From contig CM035806.1 of assembly GCA_020466095.1 (NCBI GenBank), positions 122,011,168-122,075,167 on the forward strand: a stretch of 64,000 nucleotides of DNA. Reading direction: 5' to 3'. Source of the DNA: Chlorops oryzae. Lineage: Eukaryota > Arthropoda > Insecta > Diptera > Chloropidae. Below are positions 20,646 through 33,194 of the stretch, one piece after another; position 1 is the stretch's first letter, and each line of letters starts with the position of its first letter. The notes below the pieces were generated by a model. That model was given only the letters and a program-made list of their open reading frames with translations, had not been told where the DNA came from and made no database searches. The translations under genes and the position numbers were made by a program.

Positions 20646-23485
20646 GCACCAAATCCTGTGAGACAGATTGGCTGATATATTGTCTAAAATTATTTCTACT
20701 AAAATTCGTTTATGATAAGATCCCTGTATTTCATACAACAGGTTAAACAATTGTGTAGAGCTTTGAAATTTTTACCATTTAATAAATCAATTACCTCATC
20801 ACGGGAGAGCGAGCGGCTACGAAAAAATTGAAGACCGATATGCTGGACAGACTCCGACTGCGTGGAATGTATTTTCCACTTTATCCATGTTACAGATTGT
20901 ACACAGACGCAATGTTCCTTATTTAAAAGCTCTGACGTCAATTTTTAGAAGACCTCCTCTAGACCGACTAATAATGCCGATTGCACGTGCTGGGAACTCA
21001 TCCGGAAAATAAGGCTCAATATCAAAACTTAAAAGAGGATAAAAATCATGAAAAAATCAGCGTGGGCGTTTTCCAAGTTAGCTTTATACTCAATCTCTAC
21101 ATCTAGTAAGATGTTACACATAATATATTGGCCTATGGTGTTTGAATATTAATCTCCTGACTGAAAAATTTATAAAATATAAAAATCAAGCGATGTACCT
21201 TCTTAATGGAGGACTGAGAAAATTTGTTTCAAAAGAATTACCCCTTTTAAGACGAACTGCTTTTTGAAGCTCTAAGCAAGTCCTCGGAAGGAAAAAGTAA
21301 AATCGAAATCTCACATATTCAAGAGCAATGGCATTTGATGAGGTTTTCATAGCGCAAAATAAGAAGAGGAGGATCAATACACTAGGGGTAAGGAACGATT
21401 TCTATACCCCAACTAAACAGAGAATTCATTGATATTTATCCAGTAAGAAGGATTAATGTGGAGGATGTCGATGTCGTTAAGCAATTTGCGCAGTCATTAA
21501 ATGCCTTGATGCTCTTTTATTGAAGCATTGACAAACAAAGCCGCGAACAGGACATAATCGACGACTTGCCTCGACGGTTTGCGCAATCGGTGGATGCACT
21601 AAACACTTCACAGGACAGCAAACGACCGAGCAAAGGGTATTAGCACATCTGTCCACCCGAACGATTAACTTTTAGTGCCCTAACGATAGCAGCAAGCGCA
21701 GGGACAAAGCCAGATGCAGAGGCCGTGGCGGTTAGCGAAATTCAAATTCCGTCAACCACCGAAAATAAAGAAATAAAGAAAAAAAAAATGGAAGAATGGA
21801 AAATGGAAAAAAAACCAAGGAGGAATGAAAATGATTAAAAATAGCACTTGTCATCACTGTGACTGTGTCACTGCCCCATCTAATCTTTGTTTCGTGCTCA
21901 TTGAGATGTCTTTCTACGGACAGCACCGGCAAGGACATTTCCAGCAAAGCATAGCAACAACAACAAAACCAAAAATGAGCCCAGTGGATCAGTGAATGAG
22001 CGCTCGTATATTAACAAGTTTATTTCTAGCCTTAATGAAATTGTCATCAATTAAAAATGCGCGCTTTGAACAAGACTGTCTTTATACAGAGTTCGTAAAA
22101 GATACGTAAACAAGCATCGTACAGTGGACCGAGTTCGTGCAGCGAGTGATTCGAATTTTCTAACATAAGGAAAATTGCATTTAATTGTCCAAAATTTTTA
22201 TTTATATTTGTCCTTAAAATTAATTTAGTACCTACTTTGTACTAAAAATTTAAGATACTTGTAGGTACTTAAATTATTCGAACGCGTTTTCGTGATCATC
22301 GCATCAGAAAAAAAATTTCATAATTTTCTTACTCCTACTCACATTTTATCGGGTATTTAATTCTACTAAATTTAGGACAATTAATATCGACCAAAACACC
22401 ACGCTTATTAAATTGCAATATTTTTTGAAATACTAACTTAATTTTTGTCCACAATAAGACCACTGTTTTCGTCCAATTGCAACCAACTGATCGTCCTCGT
22501 GAGGGTAGTTTGTTGGCAGATAAAATCATTCGAAGGGGGGCGATTAATGGGCCGCGTACAATCCGAAAATGACATCGCATATTACTGTTGTTGTTATTTT
22601 AATGATTGTAAAGCTGTCGCGCGTTTTAAAAAGACCGCAGTTGTTTGGGGTAACTTTCAAGCGAGACTATTTGGACCCATGCCCTGCTACTGCTAAAAAA
22701 TAAATATGCATATATTATATATATACATATATATACAATATATATATTTTTTTAAATAAAAATAGTTTTTTCCTCTTTCCTTATTTATTTATTCGTTTTC
22801 ATATCCACTATGTCGACTTCCCACAATTTCGCAATTTCGTTTCGCATAACAAAAGCCCATAAAAGAGCCGTTCAATTTGGTTATAAATTTTCTCATTTCC
22901 ATTCAACATTCAACCCCGTCCAGAACGCAGTATGTACCAGTTCACAGCTGAATAAATTCCTCGCAATGCGGGAAACAATTCTGTCATAAAAGAAAATTTA
23001 TGCCACGACCATTTTTAAGATTGCATAATTCTCACACACTCATTCAGTGCAATCGAGAGAATTGAAGAAACACAAAAGAGGCGGCTTCCCGAGTAAAAAA
23101 TCCTTTTTTTTAAAACCATATGAATATTATACTCGGTTAACGGTTCATAAGGATTTCAGTAATTAAATAGATCAAATGAATATAAATAGGTGAACAGAAC
23201 ATAACTAATTAGGTACACCGCCTAAAGCTATGCATTTCGGTATTATAAAATCAGTTTAGTGCATTTTAAGCAAGGCGATCACAAATATTTCAGTTCATCA
23301 ATTAAAGAATGCTTGTAAATATTTATGAAAAGATATACGAACTTATGAGCGAGGCTGGGTTCCACCTTTTACATGATCCGTACAATTGCATATAAGTAAT
23401 ACCATTATAAAAATGTGTTTAAAAAAAATGAGTGAGTGTTTGAACTCACTGTAGATGTGTAAACTAATAAATATTCACTATTAAC
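20646..23485. other. Long stretch without recognised genes
   Basis: At 21186-21700 plus-strand segments such as AMYLLNGGLRKFVSKELP and two similar short peptides (KQFAQSLNALM, RRFAQSVDALN) hint at an eroded retrotransposon gag-like sequence, but stops and frameshifts prevent a call. A (TA)-rich run lies at 22700-22750, and TAGTACCTAC with its inverse GTAGGTACTTA forms a short hairpin at 22221-22271. Confidence 0.3.
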
Positions 23486-24807
23486 TAGGGCTGCCAGACG
23501 TACTGTTTTTGGGAGTAATCGTACTGCTTTTTGAACGGGTGTACTGCATTGCACTCCCAAAAAAATAAATCCCAAAATGTACTGCATTTTCATTTTCGTA
23601 CTTCTTTGTACTGCTTTTTAAAATCGATAGGGCATTAAAATTAATTTCAGGGAGAATTAATTTCATTTCGCCTTGCCTGTTTTGCAGAGCTCAAAAAATT
23701 GCCAATGAAAAATTGCTGTGTGTAACTTTTTAAAAACAGAAAATGGAGAAGATAATCAGCCTTATCGGGAATTCTAGATGAAAAAAAATTCACACGAAAT
23801 TTTTGATTCGCCCGAAAAAATCCGCCTATCGATAAACTCACCCGGATTTCGTTTCACTTCGAAATTTGAAAATATTACAGTTTGAAATGCGTTGAAAAAG
23901 ATAAGTAGTTTTTCTTTAATTTAAAATGCACAGAATAGCATATATAATATAATACATATTTATATAATATCCGGCGACGCTTGAGGAATGCGTCCAATCC
24001 CTTAGAATTGCACGAATCTATGTTAGTTAAGTGAAGAGCTGTGGTTGTATATTAAAATAACAAGTTTAATGTTCGATTTCAGCGGTATTTGAGACTCAAT
24101 AAACCAGCATTCCAGTATTTGGTGGATTTACTCCTAAAATAATTAAAGAATTTGCCTTATTTGGGTCATTAAAACAACAAATTATCGGACTCTAGTTTTT
24201 CCGCTTCAGTTTGCCTCAAAAAAAAAAGTGGAAAAAAATTTGATTCGACACATAATATTTTTCCCGGAAAATGCGTTGTCGATAGACGGAAATTTTTTCG
24301 AAAAGAAAAATTTTTCCCGCCTGCTTTTCCGATACGTGAAAAGCGGAGAGTGAAAAAATTCGGGCGGAATTAGAATTTACGAAAAGGCTGTATAGGTATG
24401 TTCCCGTACAACAAGAAACTATGCAAAACAGCCCAAATTTACCGAAAACTGTTCCCGTTATAAATGTCTGTCTGTCAAAATCTCTCATTTGCACAGTCGT
24501 GTAGTTCGGGAACAGTTTTCTAAAAAATTGGCCGGTTTTGAACAGTTTCGTGCAGTACACGACCACAGTCAATTGAAAATGACAGAGGCGTAAAAAATGT
24601 CATTTTTATAGTGGGCGACGCTTACAAAATAAAAATCTAGAATGATTTTAGTTTAATTTTGCTATGAAAGCTGTTATTTTTGTTATTAATTTGTAAAAAA
24701 AAACTGCATTTAGTGCAAAAAAAATTTACTTCTTTTTCCCGAAATGATTTTTTTTGGAAAAGATTTGAAATGTACTGCATTTGCACTTTCAGGATCTGGT
24801 AGCCCTA
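23486..24807. mobile_element. hAT-type element with TAGGGCTRCCAGA ends
   Basis: Ends TAGGGCTGCCAGA and TCTGGTAGCCCTA with the exact 8-bp duplication CTATTAAC (23478-23485 and 24808-24815). Subterminal GTACTGCATT motifs are present on both sides. At 1.3 kb it has no frame I can recognise as transposase. Confidence 0.9.
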
Positions 24808-25233
24808 CTATTAACAAATATTTAATCAACCATACATTTATCTGATTCAATGTTGCTAGTTGTTCTCTACAATATTCATTTATATTAACATTTACCTGTG
24901 TTTTTAATATTAAAGAACTTAAAGGGCATTTTCAGCAACTCAAGCATTTTCGGCCCAACTTTAAATTTTTAATCTACTGAAAAGAATAATTCAGCAATTC
25001 AGGAAACCGCGATAACTCGGTTATGGCAACATTAACAAATTAACTACTAACTTTTTATTCAAACCAACAGAAATGAAACTGAAACCACTTGGCCAATGTA
25101 TAAAAAAAGGGGGAAAAAATTTAAAAAAAAAATTTTTTTAAATAATAATATAAAAAAAAAAAATATCGCCCTTAAGTAAATTAATGTTTATGAAAATATT
25201 AAATATGGAAAATTGTATTCGGTTGACCTTTAA
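24808..25233. other. Unassigned AT-rich DNA
   Basis: Spacer between two transposons with long A and T runs; nothing recognised. Confidence 0.4.
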
Positions 25234-25625
25234 CTGTGGACGTTCCATTTTTGTTACACTACCATGGACGTGCGGTCTCACAGACCGCTATCTTTACGGG
25301 ATGGGTTCTACCTTCATGAGAAAGTATTGTATCTTTTTTTGTTGTTATCCCTTAGAATAGCTACTAATTTTAAATAAGAGATGCAATTTTAATAAAAAAA
25401 AAGGATTTATTTTAAACCTAATCTAACAATATAACAATTAAAGGCAATTTTCAGTCTTTATAGCTTGAGATCACTCTATTGGTATATCACCACAGGAAAA
25501 TTAATTTTTTAGCTACTTTAACTTCTCTTACAATGAAATATAAAGAACAAAAAACATAAAAAACTTAATATATTCTTCTCAAAAATAAACATAAAAATTT
25601 CGACAAGGGTCGAATTTGGTCATTT

Positions 25626-26300
25626 TTACTGGCAGTCTTTGCTAGAGTTGCAACGGATATCCTGCTACTATTCGGTATCTGACCTATCCGGCCTTAAATT
25701 TAGTATCCGGACGGATACCGGATACCATCTATATCCGATCGGATACCGGATACCATCTATATCCAGCCACCAGATACCTCACATTATACATTTTCTATAT
25801 TGTATTTGTACTAGGATGAAGATTAGAAACTGGAGCGATTGGAGGTAACCGGATGCAGTTCCTCTAAGATTTTCACAGAAAATTTCCATTTTCAGAGATT
25901 TTTCATTGCACTTCTGTCCAACCACTTAAAACACGCAGTACTAAAATGTGTGCTGTGTCAAAAAATAACGTTCAAAATTTTTTCTACCAAATGGCAACCC
26001 TCAAGATCATTGATACGCCGTTCAATATGGCTTTAAAAATCAAAAATATATAAGAAAAAACTGCGATTTTCGGCAGCCGGATATCCGGCTATCCGGCCTA
26101 GCAGCCAGCCGGATATCCGGCATCCTACCGGATACACTATCCGTTGAAACACTAGTCTTTGAACAGCGGCTTCGAGCATTGAAGGCATATTGGCTGTTTA
26201 CAGCCTACACAAGTGTGGGATGTCTTTCCTTTTATCTTATTGTTTGCCTGCAGTCTTTGGTTGACCGTTTTTTGACATTTTAGGTAACAAAATCTCAAAG
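25626..26300 (-). pseudogene. piggyBac transposase C-terminal zinc-binding tail, split
   Basis: Minus-strand codons give CYLKCQKTV, about 20 residues, then SHTCVGCKQPICLQCSKPLF, and after removing the nested MITE and one target copy, KDCQ and a TAA stop (25626-25628). Paired cysteines in this order are characteristic of the cysteine-rich domain at the end of piggyBac transposases, which binds the element ends. The catalytic DDD core is absent, so the element could not move itself. Assignment rests on cysteine spacing plus the TTAA ends. Confidence 0.75.
25643..26154. mobile_element. hAT-type MITE (CCGGATATCC-rich) in the piggyBac tail
   Basis: Ends TAGAGTTGCAACGGATA and TATCCGTTGAAACACTA; flanks GTCTTTGC (25635-25642) and GTCTTTGA (26155-26162) match at 7 of 8 positions. 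Subterminal GGATACCGGATACC repeats. It interrupts the last codons of the transposase remnant. Confidence 0.85.
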
Positions 26301-26502
26301 AAACAAAATCACCGTCAGCATCAATTTATAACACAAATATAAAGCGAAATAACTCACGCAAAATTTAGCCGACGACGTAACCTTCTCTCTCAGCAGTCAT
26401 TTCGCAACGAAAACTGAAGCTACTGAGGCTGGCATACGCCTCGGGTCCTCCGGGCACTAGATCCACAAACTGCAAGCGGTCTGTGAGACCGCACGTCCAC
26501 AG

Positions 26503-27028
26503 TTAAAGGTTAAGTAATTTAGCAATAATCGGTTTTAAATTAAGAAACTATTTAAGGATACTTGTACGTCAGCTATAAGAAGAACAAGAAAGAAATCAGA
26601 TCATAAACACCAAATTTATGTCACACGCGCATCGATTGAGCAATATCAATAAATCGAAGAAAGCAAAGCAGAGCTTAAGTAATCGAAGCGAAAACGTAAG
26701 CTGGCGTTTTGACACATATTGCATTGGCACGCTGGCCACAGCGCAGCATAGGTGACCAAATACCCAAATATGCTGAGTTGGATATGTGTCACCAGAAACA
26801 CAGCAGAAAATTAGTGACCTACGACACTGTTATGGTAGCAGCGATCAGTGAGGGCAGAGGCAGCGTTTTCTAAATTAAGTTAAAATAATGTATAATTAAA
26901 AAGGACCAGGATCAGAAGGAAAAGTCTTAACAGATATCTCAAAGACTATTCAAAATATAAACCTAAAAAGTGGTTCCTACAGTGTTCGAATCGATCGAAA
27001 AATCAACAAAAGCTTTAAAATCCTTTCA
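26503..27028. other. Unassigned DNA
   Basis: No gene or clear repeat was seen. Confidence 0.4.
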
Positions 27029-27623
27029 CACAGAGAAAACAGTACATAATAAATACCTAATAAAATAGAACAAAATTAATAAGATATCTCTAAGGTTTTT
27101 TTTCAAGAAGAAAGTCTCATTATTGTAATAAGGAAAACCTTTTTGAATAAGTCAAGAAGAAAACTTGTTGCTTGTATTATGAATTCTTATTGATTTTTTC
27201 AAAAAGGTTTTCCTTATTAAATAAATTAAGAAGATTGGTTACCCATAATCTTACAGGAACCTAATGAAATCAATAAGAAAACCTTTTTGAAAAAATCAAG
27301 AAGATAGCCCAATGAAATCAATAAGAAATCCATTTTTAATACAATTCAGTATAAAACCTAATGGAATCAAGAAGTGTTTCTACATGGATTGTTTTTTTGG
27401 TGCCAAAAATAACGGAAATTGAGTGCAAAAATTGTGAATAACGAGTTTTCTTCTTGATTTCATGTGTTTCCCTTCTTGATAAAATTAAAAAGATTTACCA
27501 CATTAAAATAATAAGGAATCTCTTTGGAAAAATCTTCTCTTCTTTCTGCTAGGGTACCCCTTAGCCTAAAAACGTTTCATAGAGAAAATCTTCTTGAATC
27601 TATTAGGCAGTTTTGGCTCTGTG
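27029..27623. mobile_element. Inverted-repeat element with CACAGAG...CTCTGTG ends
   Basis: The ends CACAGAGAAAACAGTAC and its approximate inverse (GCAGTTTTGGCTCTGTG) enclose 595 bp built from AATCAATAAGAAAACCTTTTTGAAA-like units in both orientations. CA flanks each end, too short to be decisive. Superfamily unknown. Confidence 0.65.
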
Positions 27624-28284
27624 CAGGGTGGCGCAAGCCTTTCCTGAACCGGCCAGACCCTTTTAATAAACATTTTTGATAAAACTGAAGTCACAGTTGT
27701 AATAAACTCAGACAGTTAGGAAGATTAAATAATCCTGGTATTTTTTAAAAATGCAGGGGTGAACTTTTCTCGGGTTCCAGGTAAACAGGTAGATCGATTT
27801 GGTTCACTTTCGGGATTTATTGCTTCGTTTACATATTACATAGATTAGTTGTTTTGAAATGTTTATTTCGGTTGGATTTTGCAATGGTATTAGGGAATAT
27901 TTGGACTGTGGTTAGACTTTTCTGTAGGATTAAGCAATTTTTTATTCTTCTTTGTTGTTTGTTACAGAAATTCACATGATATGACTATACGGAAAAATCA
28001 TATTGATGCATACCAATCACAGGTATACCCGAGAAGTATGCAACATTTTTTTTATTTCGCCATTTTTAGGGATGTTCCACCCGACTGAGCGAATTGAAAC
28101 TTAGCACACTTAATCTTAGCATAAAACTCTATTTTTGACAATTTGAATTAAGTTTGTCGCACACCTCTAACAACAACAAAAATTGTCATGCAAAAATATC
28201 CTTCCACGGGAGCATGTATTATATGTCTTAGCAAAATTTCCCGAAAAATATTTTTCTAATATTTTTTGAGTAATTTTCTATATA
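27624..28284. other. Unassigned DNA
   Basis: Nothing recognised. Confidence 0.4.
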
Positions 28285-28667
28285 TCGTTACCTTAATGTA
28301 GAAAGGCCCCAACTAACATTTTTTCCAAAAATCACTTTTTTGCATATTTCGATATACCGCCCCCAAATAGACCATGATAAAAAAAATAAGGTTCTGAGAT
28401 CAAAAATAACGGATTTACAATCATTTAAACAAAAAGCCCTAACTGACTTAAATCACTTCTTTGAACAAAACCTCTAACTGACTTCTATTGTGGTAGCTAA
28501 ATCTCACAATTTTGGACCCACTGGTTTGAACTTTTGAATAGAGCTTACTGCTGTGCCCCAAAATTGTAATATTTTTTGGTTTTTTTATTTGGTTTTAATT
28601 AAATTTTTTCTCTCTCCTGTAAAATTCTAAATTTGTTAGTTAGGGCCTTTCTACATTAAGGTAACGA
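28285..28667. mobile_element. MITE with 34-bp ends and TA duplication
   Basis: Ends begin TCGTTACCTTAATGTAGAAA and differ at one position over 34 bp. TA is present on both sides (28283-28284, 28668-28669). The interior carries CTCTAACTGACTTC-type repeats. No coding content; Tc1/mariner-type is inferred from TA. Confidence 0.85.
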
Positions 28668-31227
28668 TATGGGCTTTTAAATGAACATTCTATCTTTATA
28701 GTTGTCTTAGATATGATTTTTTAAAAGTTTTCTCTAAAAAAAACCCCTTTTTCAGGGATACTCAAGGACCATAGGAGATCGAGAGCGAAAACTTCGCGAA
28801 AATTGAATAGTTTGCATTAACCTTAACAGTAGGACAGGTAAAGTTGAAATTGGCTTCTGGGCCAAATTCACTATGCTTATAGTGCTATACCCTTTATAAA
28901 AGCAACAAAATCCGAGCCCTGCATATGTATCTGAATTGGGAATTTGTTTCATTTATAAAATCAATGGCAAAAAAATATTTATCTGCTCTAAGTAGCTTTT
29001 TCGGACTAATTTTTTTTATAACGATTGTTGTGCTTATTTTTTAAAAATTTGAAATTAATTTCGGAGAACTTCTCAATATTTTCTGCTTCTTCTTACGGTT
29101 TTTAATTTCCCAAGCCCACCCTAGGAAATATTCTTAATATTTATATGCATGTTTTCAGGTGTGCTTATTATTTAAATCCATTTCAATTGTTAAAATAGTA
29201 AAAAAAAAAACAACATTTATTTTTTCCCCGTTCTTTGATTAAATCACTTTTGTAAGCGGCTATCATTTGTCGGAAAAAAGCAAAAGTCATACATCTAGGG
29301 TGGAAGCAAGGAGCACCAAATCGTTATCCTTCCGTCTTGGCGTTGAATGAAAAGTTTTTACAAACGATCAGCACTTCCGTCCCATCGGATGGCCACGCAT
29401 GATGCCACCAAGTCACCAAGTAACCATACTCACGCATTCTCCTACACCCAGAATCGGCAGCAGCGGCAGCAACAACAACAACAGCAACAACTTCTGAAGA
29501 CATTATCCAGTTGAGCTCGAATGGGCGAAACGAAGGGAATCGCGATTGTATCGCTCACATAAATTTTCCAGAAATCTGCCAAAACAAAAACACCGAAAAA
29601 CAGCAAGAAAAAGGCAAAAAAAAATATCGAAATCAAAAAATACAAAAAAGAGCAAAGAAAATTCATGACTTTTTGAAAGTTCCTGGGTGACGGGGGTTGT
29701 TGTTGTCTCTAGTTTTTGTTGTTGTTGTTTTTAGAAATGACTAAACAACTTAAGCGCAAGGGCGAATCGCATGCTTACCCATTGAACTAAAGGATCTCTT
29801 AAGAATGGAAGGAAGGGAGATAGGAAACAAAAAAGAGATATAAAAATGGATATGAAAATGAAAATAAGAATAAAAATCAAAATAGATTTATGTTTATGTT
29901 GTCGCTCTCCCCCAGCAGACCTCTCACCCATCCATCTAGCCAGGCAGAAGTCATTTGTCCTCCATCTTCGGATCCGCATTCGAATTCGCTCACGCACGCA
30001 CATCCACATGTCATAATTCACAAAGTTTTCAAAGACGGAAAATACAAAAAAAAAAAAATTGACAAAACAAAAAAGGCGAGGAAAAACTAAAATAAAAATA
30101 AGGAAAAACCGGAAAAGGAAAAGAAAATCCGTTCCAGCAAAATGTGAAGAATAATCGTAGGAAAAAAAAATCCGCCCAAACGAGCACAAGACTACAACGA
30201 AGATAGGCCATAAGACTGCACTGCATTCTACTGAAGGCGAGTGACGATGGCTAGGGGGGAAGGGGGTGCAAGCGTGCATGGATTCAGTCACAAGCGCAGC
30301 AAATTGAATTAATCTCAATCGGACGCCTGTCGTTCACTTCCGGCTGCCAAACTCCGCCGCTCTCGCTGGAAAAATTGCCATCGATGGCGATTGGTGAGGA
30401 GCGAGCGGGCGCAAGTAAGGAATATGTATTTTTGTTTTTGGAATCAATAAGTCAATCTCGAGTTGTGCTTCTTCTCATTATCGGAAGCGTGAATCGACAT
30501 TAACTCGAAATCCGTTTGTCCCATACCACTTTCGAGTCCTTTCAAATGAATTGATATTGATAGTGCGCTTCTTCAATGTCTCTTCCGACGTTGCTGTTTT
30601 TCTTGTTGCGCTGCTTCCTCTTAATCATATAGTTTTTGTTGTTGGTTTTTGTAATTTTTATTGCATTAGCTTTTGCAAACAAATGCGATTTCAGCAATAA
30701 AAACGAAAACAATAACGAAATGAAATGAGATGCGAAAATTTCCGAAACGACGAAAGCGACGACACAGAACCCGAGGAGGGAGTGCCGAGCATGAGCGATG
30801 TTAATGGACGAAGAAAATACGAACGTTCTCAGGACAAACATACGAAACAGCGCACTCAAACAATTTAGGGTGACGTGGAGTGATGTAATACAATGCCCCT
30901 TCGATACAGAACTACAATAAATCTCGCCGCAGCATACACGCTCAGTAGTCTCCAGTCCTTGGGTATTGCATCTTTTCATTCTGAGAACCCGAAGAGCTCT
31001 CGCATTACTAACCCATTGAAAGATTTATGATCAGATTTTCTTTCTTTCGAAAATTTCGAACCAAAGTCGAGTGCATCCTCAGCGATCTCTCAAGAGACTC
31101 ACTTGACCATTCTCAAATGTCCATTTTCTGGTGTCTGCTTTTTGTCTAGAGTATTCATCATGCCTTCGCTAACTCAGTTTGCATGAAGTGATTTTGGGTT
31201 TAAATAAAATTTGTAGGTGGGGTAAGG
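28668..31227. other. Low-repeat region with CAG/CAA runs; no gene established
   Basis: Unlike its surroundings this block shows no transposon ends. It has a GGCAGCAGCGGCAGCAACAA tract (29455-29490), A- and G-rich runs (29580-29660, 30030-30170) and GTTGTTGTTG (29698-29730). The open frames here are long only because of biased composition and have no domain. Upstream or intronic sequence of a fly gene is possible but unproven. Confidence 0.35.
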
Positions 31228-31372
31228 GCAGTGCCGTAGCGAGACATTTCGGCGCACAATCCGGACACAATGGAGGATATGCCGCCCCCCGCCCTTAATA
31301 AAAAAAAGACCTTTCTAAGAATTTAAATATGATTTTTTCCCCCTTCGACCCCTCTTAATACGCTACTAGGCG
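31228..31372. repeat. Remnant of a CAGTGCCGTAGCG-ended element (family C)
   Basis: CAGTGCCGTAGCGAGAC, a run of C, then GACCTTTCTAAGAATTTAAA and TACGCTACTAGG. The right half aligns with 57104-57206. The terminal sequences look hAT-like, but the duplication is not convincing. Confidence 0.5.
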
Positions 31373-31430
31373 AGCGGGTAAATTTCTCCTACAATTCAAT
31401 GGCCTAAGAGAGGTGCAGCTTACAAAATCT

Positions 31431-31581
31431 GACCACCATTGTCTACTCTATAGAATGGGGCATTCAATTACATCGGTTGTATTGCACATCGCACCTCCGC
31501 ACAGCGTCACATGAGCGGAAAAAAAATGCCAAAAATCGAGGTTCAATTGTCCAAAAAATTTTATGAATTTCGATAGATAAT
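31431..31581 (-). repeat. Repeat A, 3' side of the LOA-like insertion
   Basis: In reverse it reads ATTATCTATCGAAATTCATA...GATTTTTGGCATTTTTTTTC, matching 7841-7945. Its partner is 39616-39720; together they form one repeat A copy split by the LINE. Confidence 0.75.
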
Positions 31582-31671
31582 AATAATAATAATGATATGG
31601 AGCGTGAATCTGCCCAAGGGCTGGCACTGCGGCCCAGATGACCTATTGTGCCAAGATTCTTTATTTTTTTT

Positions 31672-32785
31672 TTATGAAAAGCCCCTCATAGCTCTCCTAA
31701 TAAAGTCCAGAATCACCTCTGGAGAAGAACTCCTAATTTGTCCTAATGACAGAAATTCCGAATGGAATACATTTCTTCTGTGATGTATTAAGGCAGGACA
31801 TTCGCAAAGAATGTGCAAAGTTGTTTCCTCGTCTTCGAGGCATAATCTGCATTCCGAATTATCGGAAAGGCGAAGTTTGTGCAGGTGATACTTAAGCCCA
31901 GAATGGCCAGTAAGAAAACCCGTAAGCAATCTTATGCTATCTTTTGAAAGCTTAAGAATATTGGAGTAAGAGTAAGGTTTTGTAAGCAATTTACTCTGCC
32001 TCAGTCCGGGAAAGTCGTCCCAGTACACAAGGCGAAGGAGATTTTCTTTCTCTCTGATTTTTTCTCTAATACCCGCCCAGTTCAACCCACAAAAAGGCTG
32101 AGGACCGATAAAAGGGGTGTTTGATGCCTTTCTTGCTAGACTATCAGCTAGCTCATTACCATCAATCCCCGTGTGACCAGCGACCCAAAATAAATCAACT
32201 TTATTGCGTGTCGGTAGTTTCTGAAGTAGTCCAAAGCATTCGAGGACTTGCTTTGACTTAAAAGCCCAAGATGATAGGGTTTTAATAAGAGGCCTGACTG
32301 TCAGAAAATATGACAATCCTTTGGCCCGCGGGGTTTTTGCTGATTATGGATCTGACGCATATATTTATTGCGTGGATTTCGGCTTGGAAGACACTAGGCC
32401 ATATGCCCATAGGTTCCGATATACTTGTGCCTGGTCCATATATACCTGCACCAGTCCCGTTATCCATTTTTGATCCATCGTTGTACCAAATCAAGCTTTT
32501 GGGGTCAATCTGAGGGCCTCCATTCGACCACGTTGACCGGGATGGGAAGTGCACTTTGAATTTTCTTCCAAAGTGGAGCTCTGCGTCAATAAAATCACTC
32601 ACGCAAAGTGGTATTTTGTTGACTCCAAACCACTTCAAGATCCTTTGATGATCATAGCCAGGAAGAAATTGTTTGGTTGGTATCTTCAGCCTAATTGCAC
32701 AAAGTGCAGCTGATGTTTGGACGTGAATGTGCAAGGGAGTCAGCCGAACAATAGCTTCAAGTGCTGCTGTAGGGCATGTCTTCAT
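31672..32785 (-). pseudogene. LOA-like ORF2, RNase H and C-terminal part
   Basis: Reading on the minus strand, the block from 32785 gives WYNDGSKMDNGTGAG, FQAEIHAI and FSDSQAS, then slips one base near 32300 and continues with WVAGHTGIDGNELADSLARK. These hold the D-E-D-D residues of an RNase H. A cysteine/histidine knuckle (CRLCLEDEETTLHILCECPA) follows near the end. RNase H removes RNA from the cDNA hybrid and is typical of I/LOA/R1-group LINEs. The one-base slip separates the catalytic residues into two frames. Confidence 0.88.
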
Positions 32786-32815
32786 CGCACCGGTTATTAA
32801 GAGACACGCAAGTCT

Positions 32816-33186
32816 CTAAAGTTTTGAACACATGGTAATGGATGTAGTTTGCGTGACCTTTTGCCACCAGACTAGACACCCATATGTGAAAATTGGACGT
32901 ACCACTGCCTGGTAGATCCAGAAAATAATTTTGGGGTTAAGGCCCCAAGTTTTTCCTATACAAGACCGCGTTACCCATAGGGCTCTTAGTGCTTTAGTAT
33001 AGGCTTTTGCAAAATGAGTGTTCCAATTTAGTTTGCTATCGAGCATAAGTCCTAAATATTTTACTTCGTTGGAATAGGGAATGTTGAAATCACCTAGGAA
33101 GATAGAACCCAAGTTCAACTTACGTTTTAATGTAAAGGGAACCACGACAGTTTTCCGCGGGTTTATTGCAAGCACTTCACCCTCAC
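32816..33186 (-). pseudogene. LOA-like ORF2, reverse-transcriptase thumb segment
   Basis: Contains AINPRKTVVVPF, YLGLMLDSKLNWNTH and QAVVRPIFTYGCLVWW, typical of the segment after the catalytic palm. Its upstream continuation is cut by the hAT at 33195; when that element and one target copy are removed, the frame joins that of 34254-34614 without change. A TAG at about 32815 then separates it from the RNase H block, apparently a single-base change. Confidence 0.87.
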
Positions 33187-33194
33187 ACCACGTC
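33187..33194. repeat. hAT target duplication ACCACGTC (left)
   Basis: Identical to 34254-34261 on the other side of the hAT element. Confidence 0.95.

Larger units (their letters stand above)
25234..26502 (-). mobile_element. piggyBac-like element with TTAA duplication
   Basis: Ends CTGTGGACGT and ACGTCCACAG, both flanked by TTAA (25230-25233 and 26503-26506). GCGGTCTCACAGACCGC and GCGGTCTGTGAGACCGC lie just inside each end. The interior keeps a cysteine-rich tail like that of piggyBac transposases on the minus strand, so this is an internally deleted derivative. A 512-bp hAT MITE is nested in it. Confidence 0.85.

Noticed and set aside
24216..24572. 118-codon minus-strand frame inside the hAT element
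   Set aside because: Lacks transposase motifs (no hATC or DDE signatures).
29731..30318. 195-codon minus-strand open frame
   Set aside because: Composition is dominated by F, I and R from A/G-rich DNA; no domain, and an overlapping frame on the other strand is equally open.
30542..30979. 145-codon minus-strand open frame
   Set aside because: No recognisable motif or splice context; biased composition explains it.
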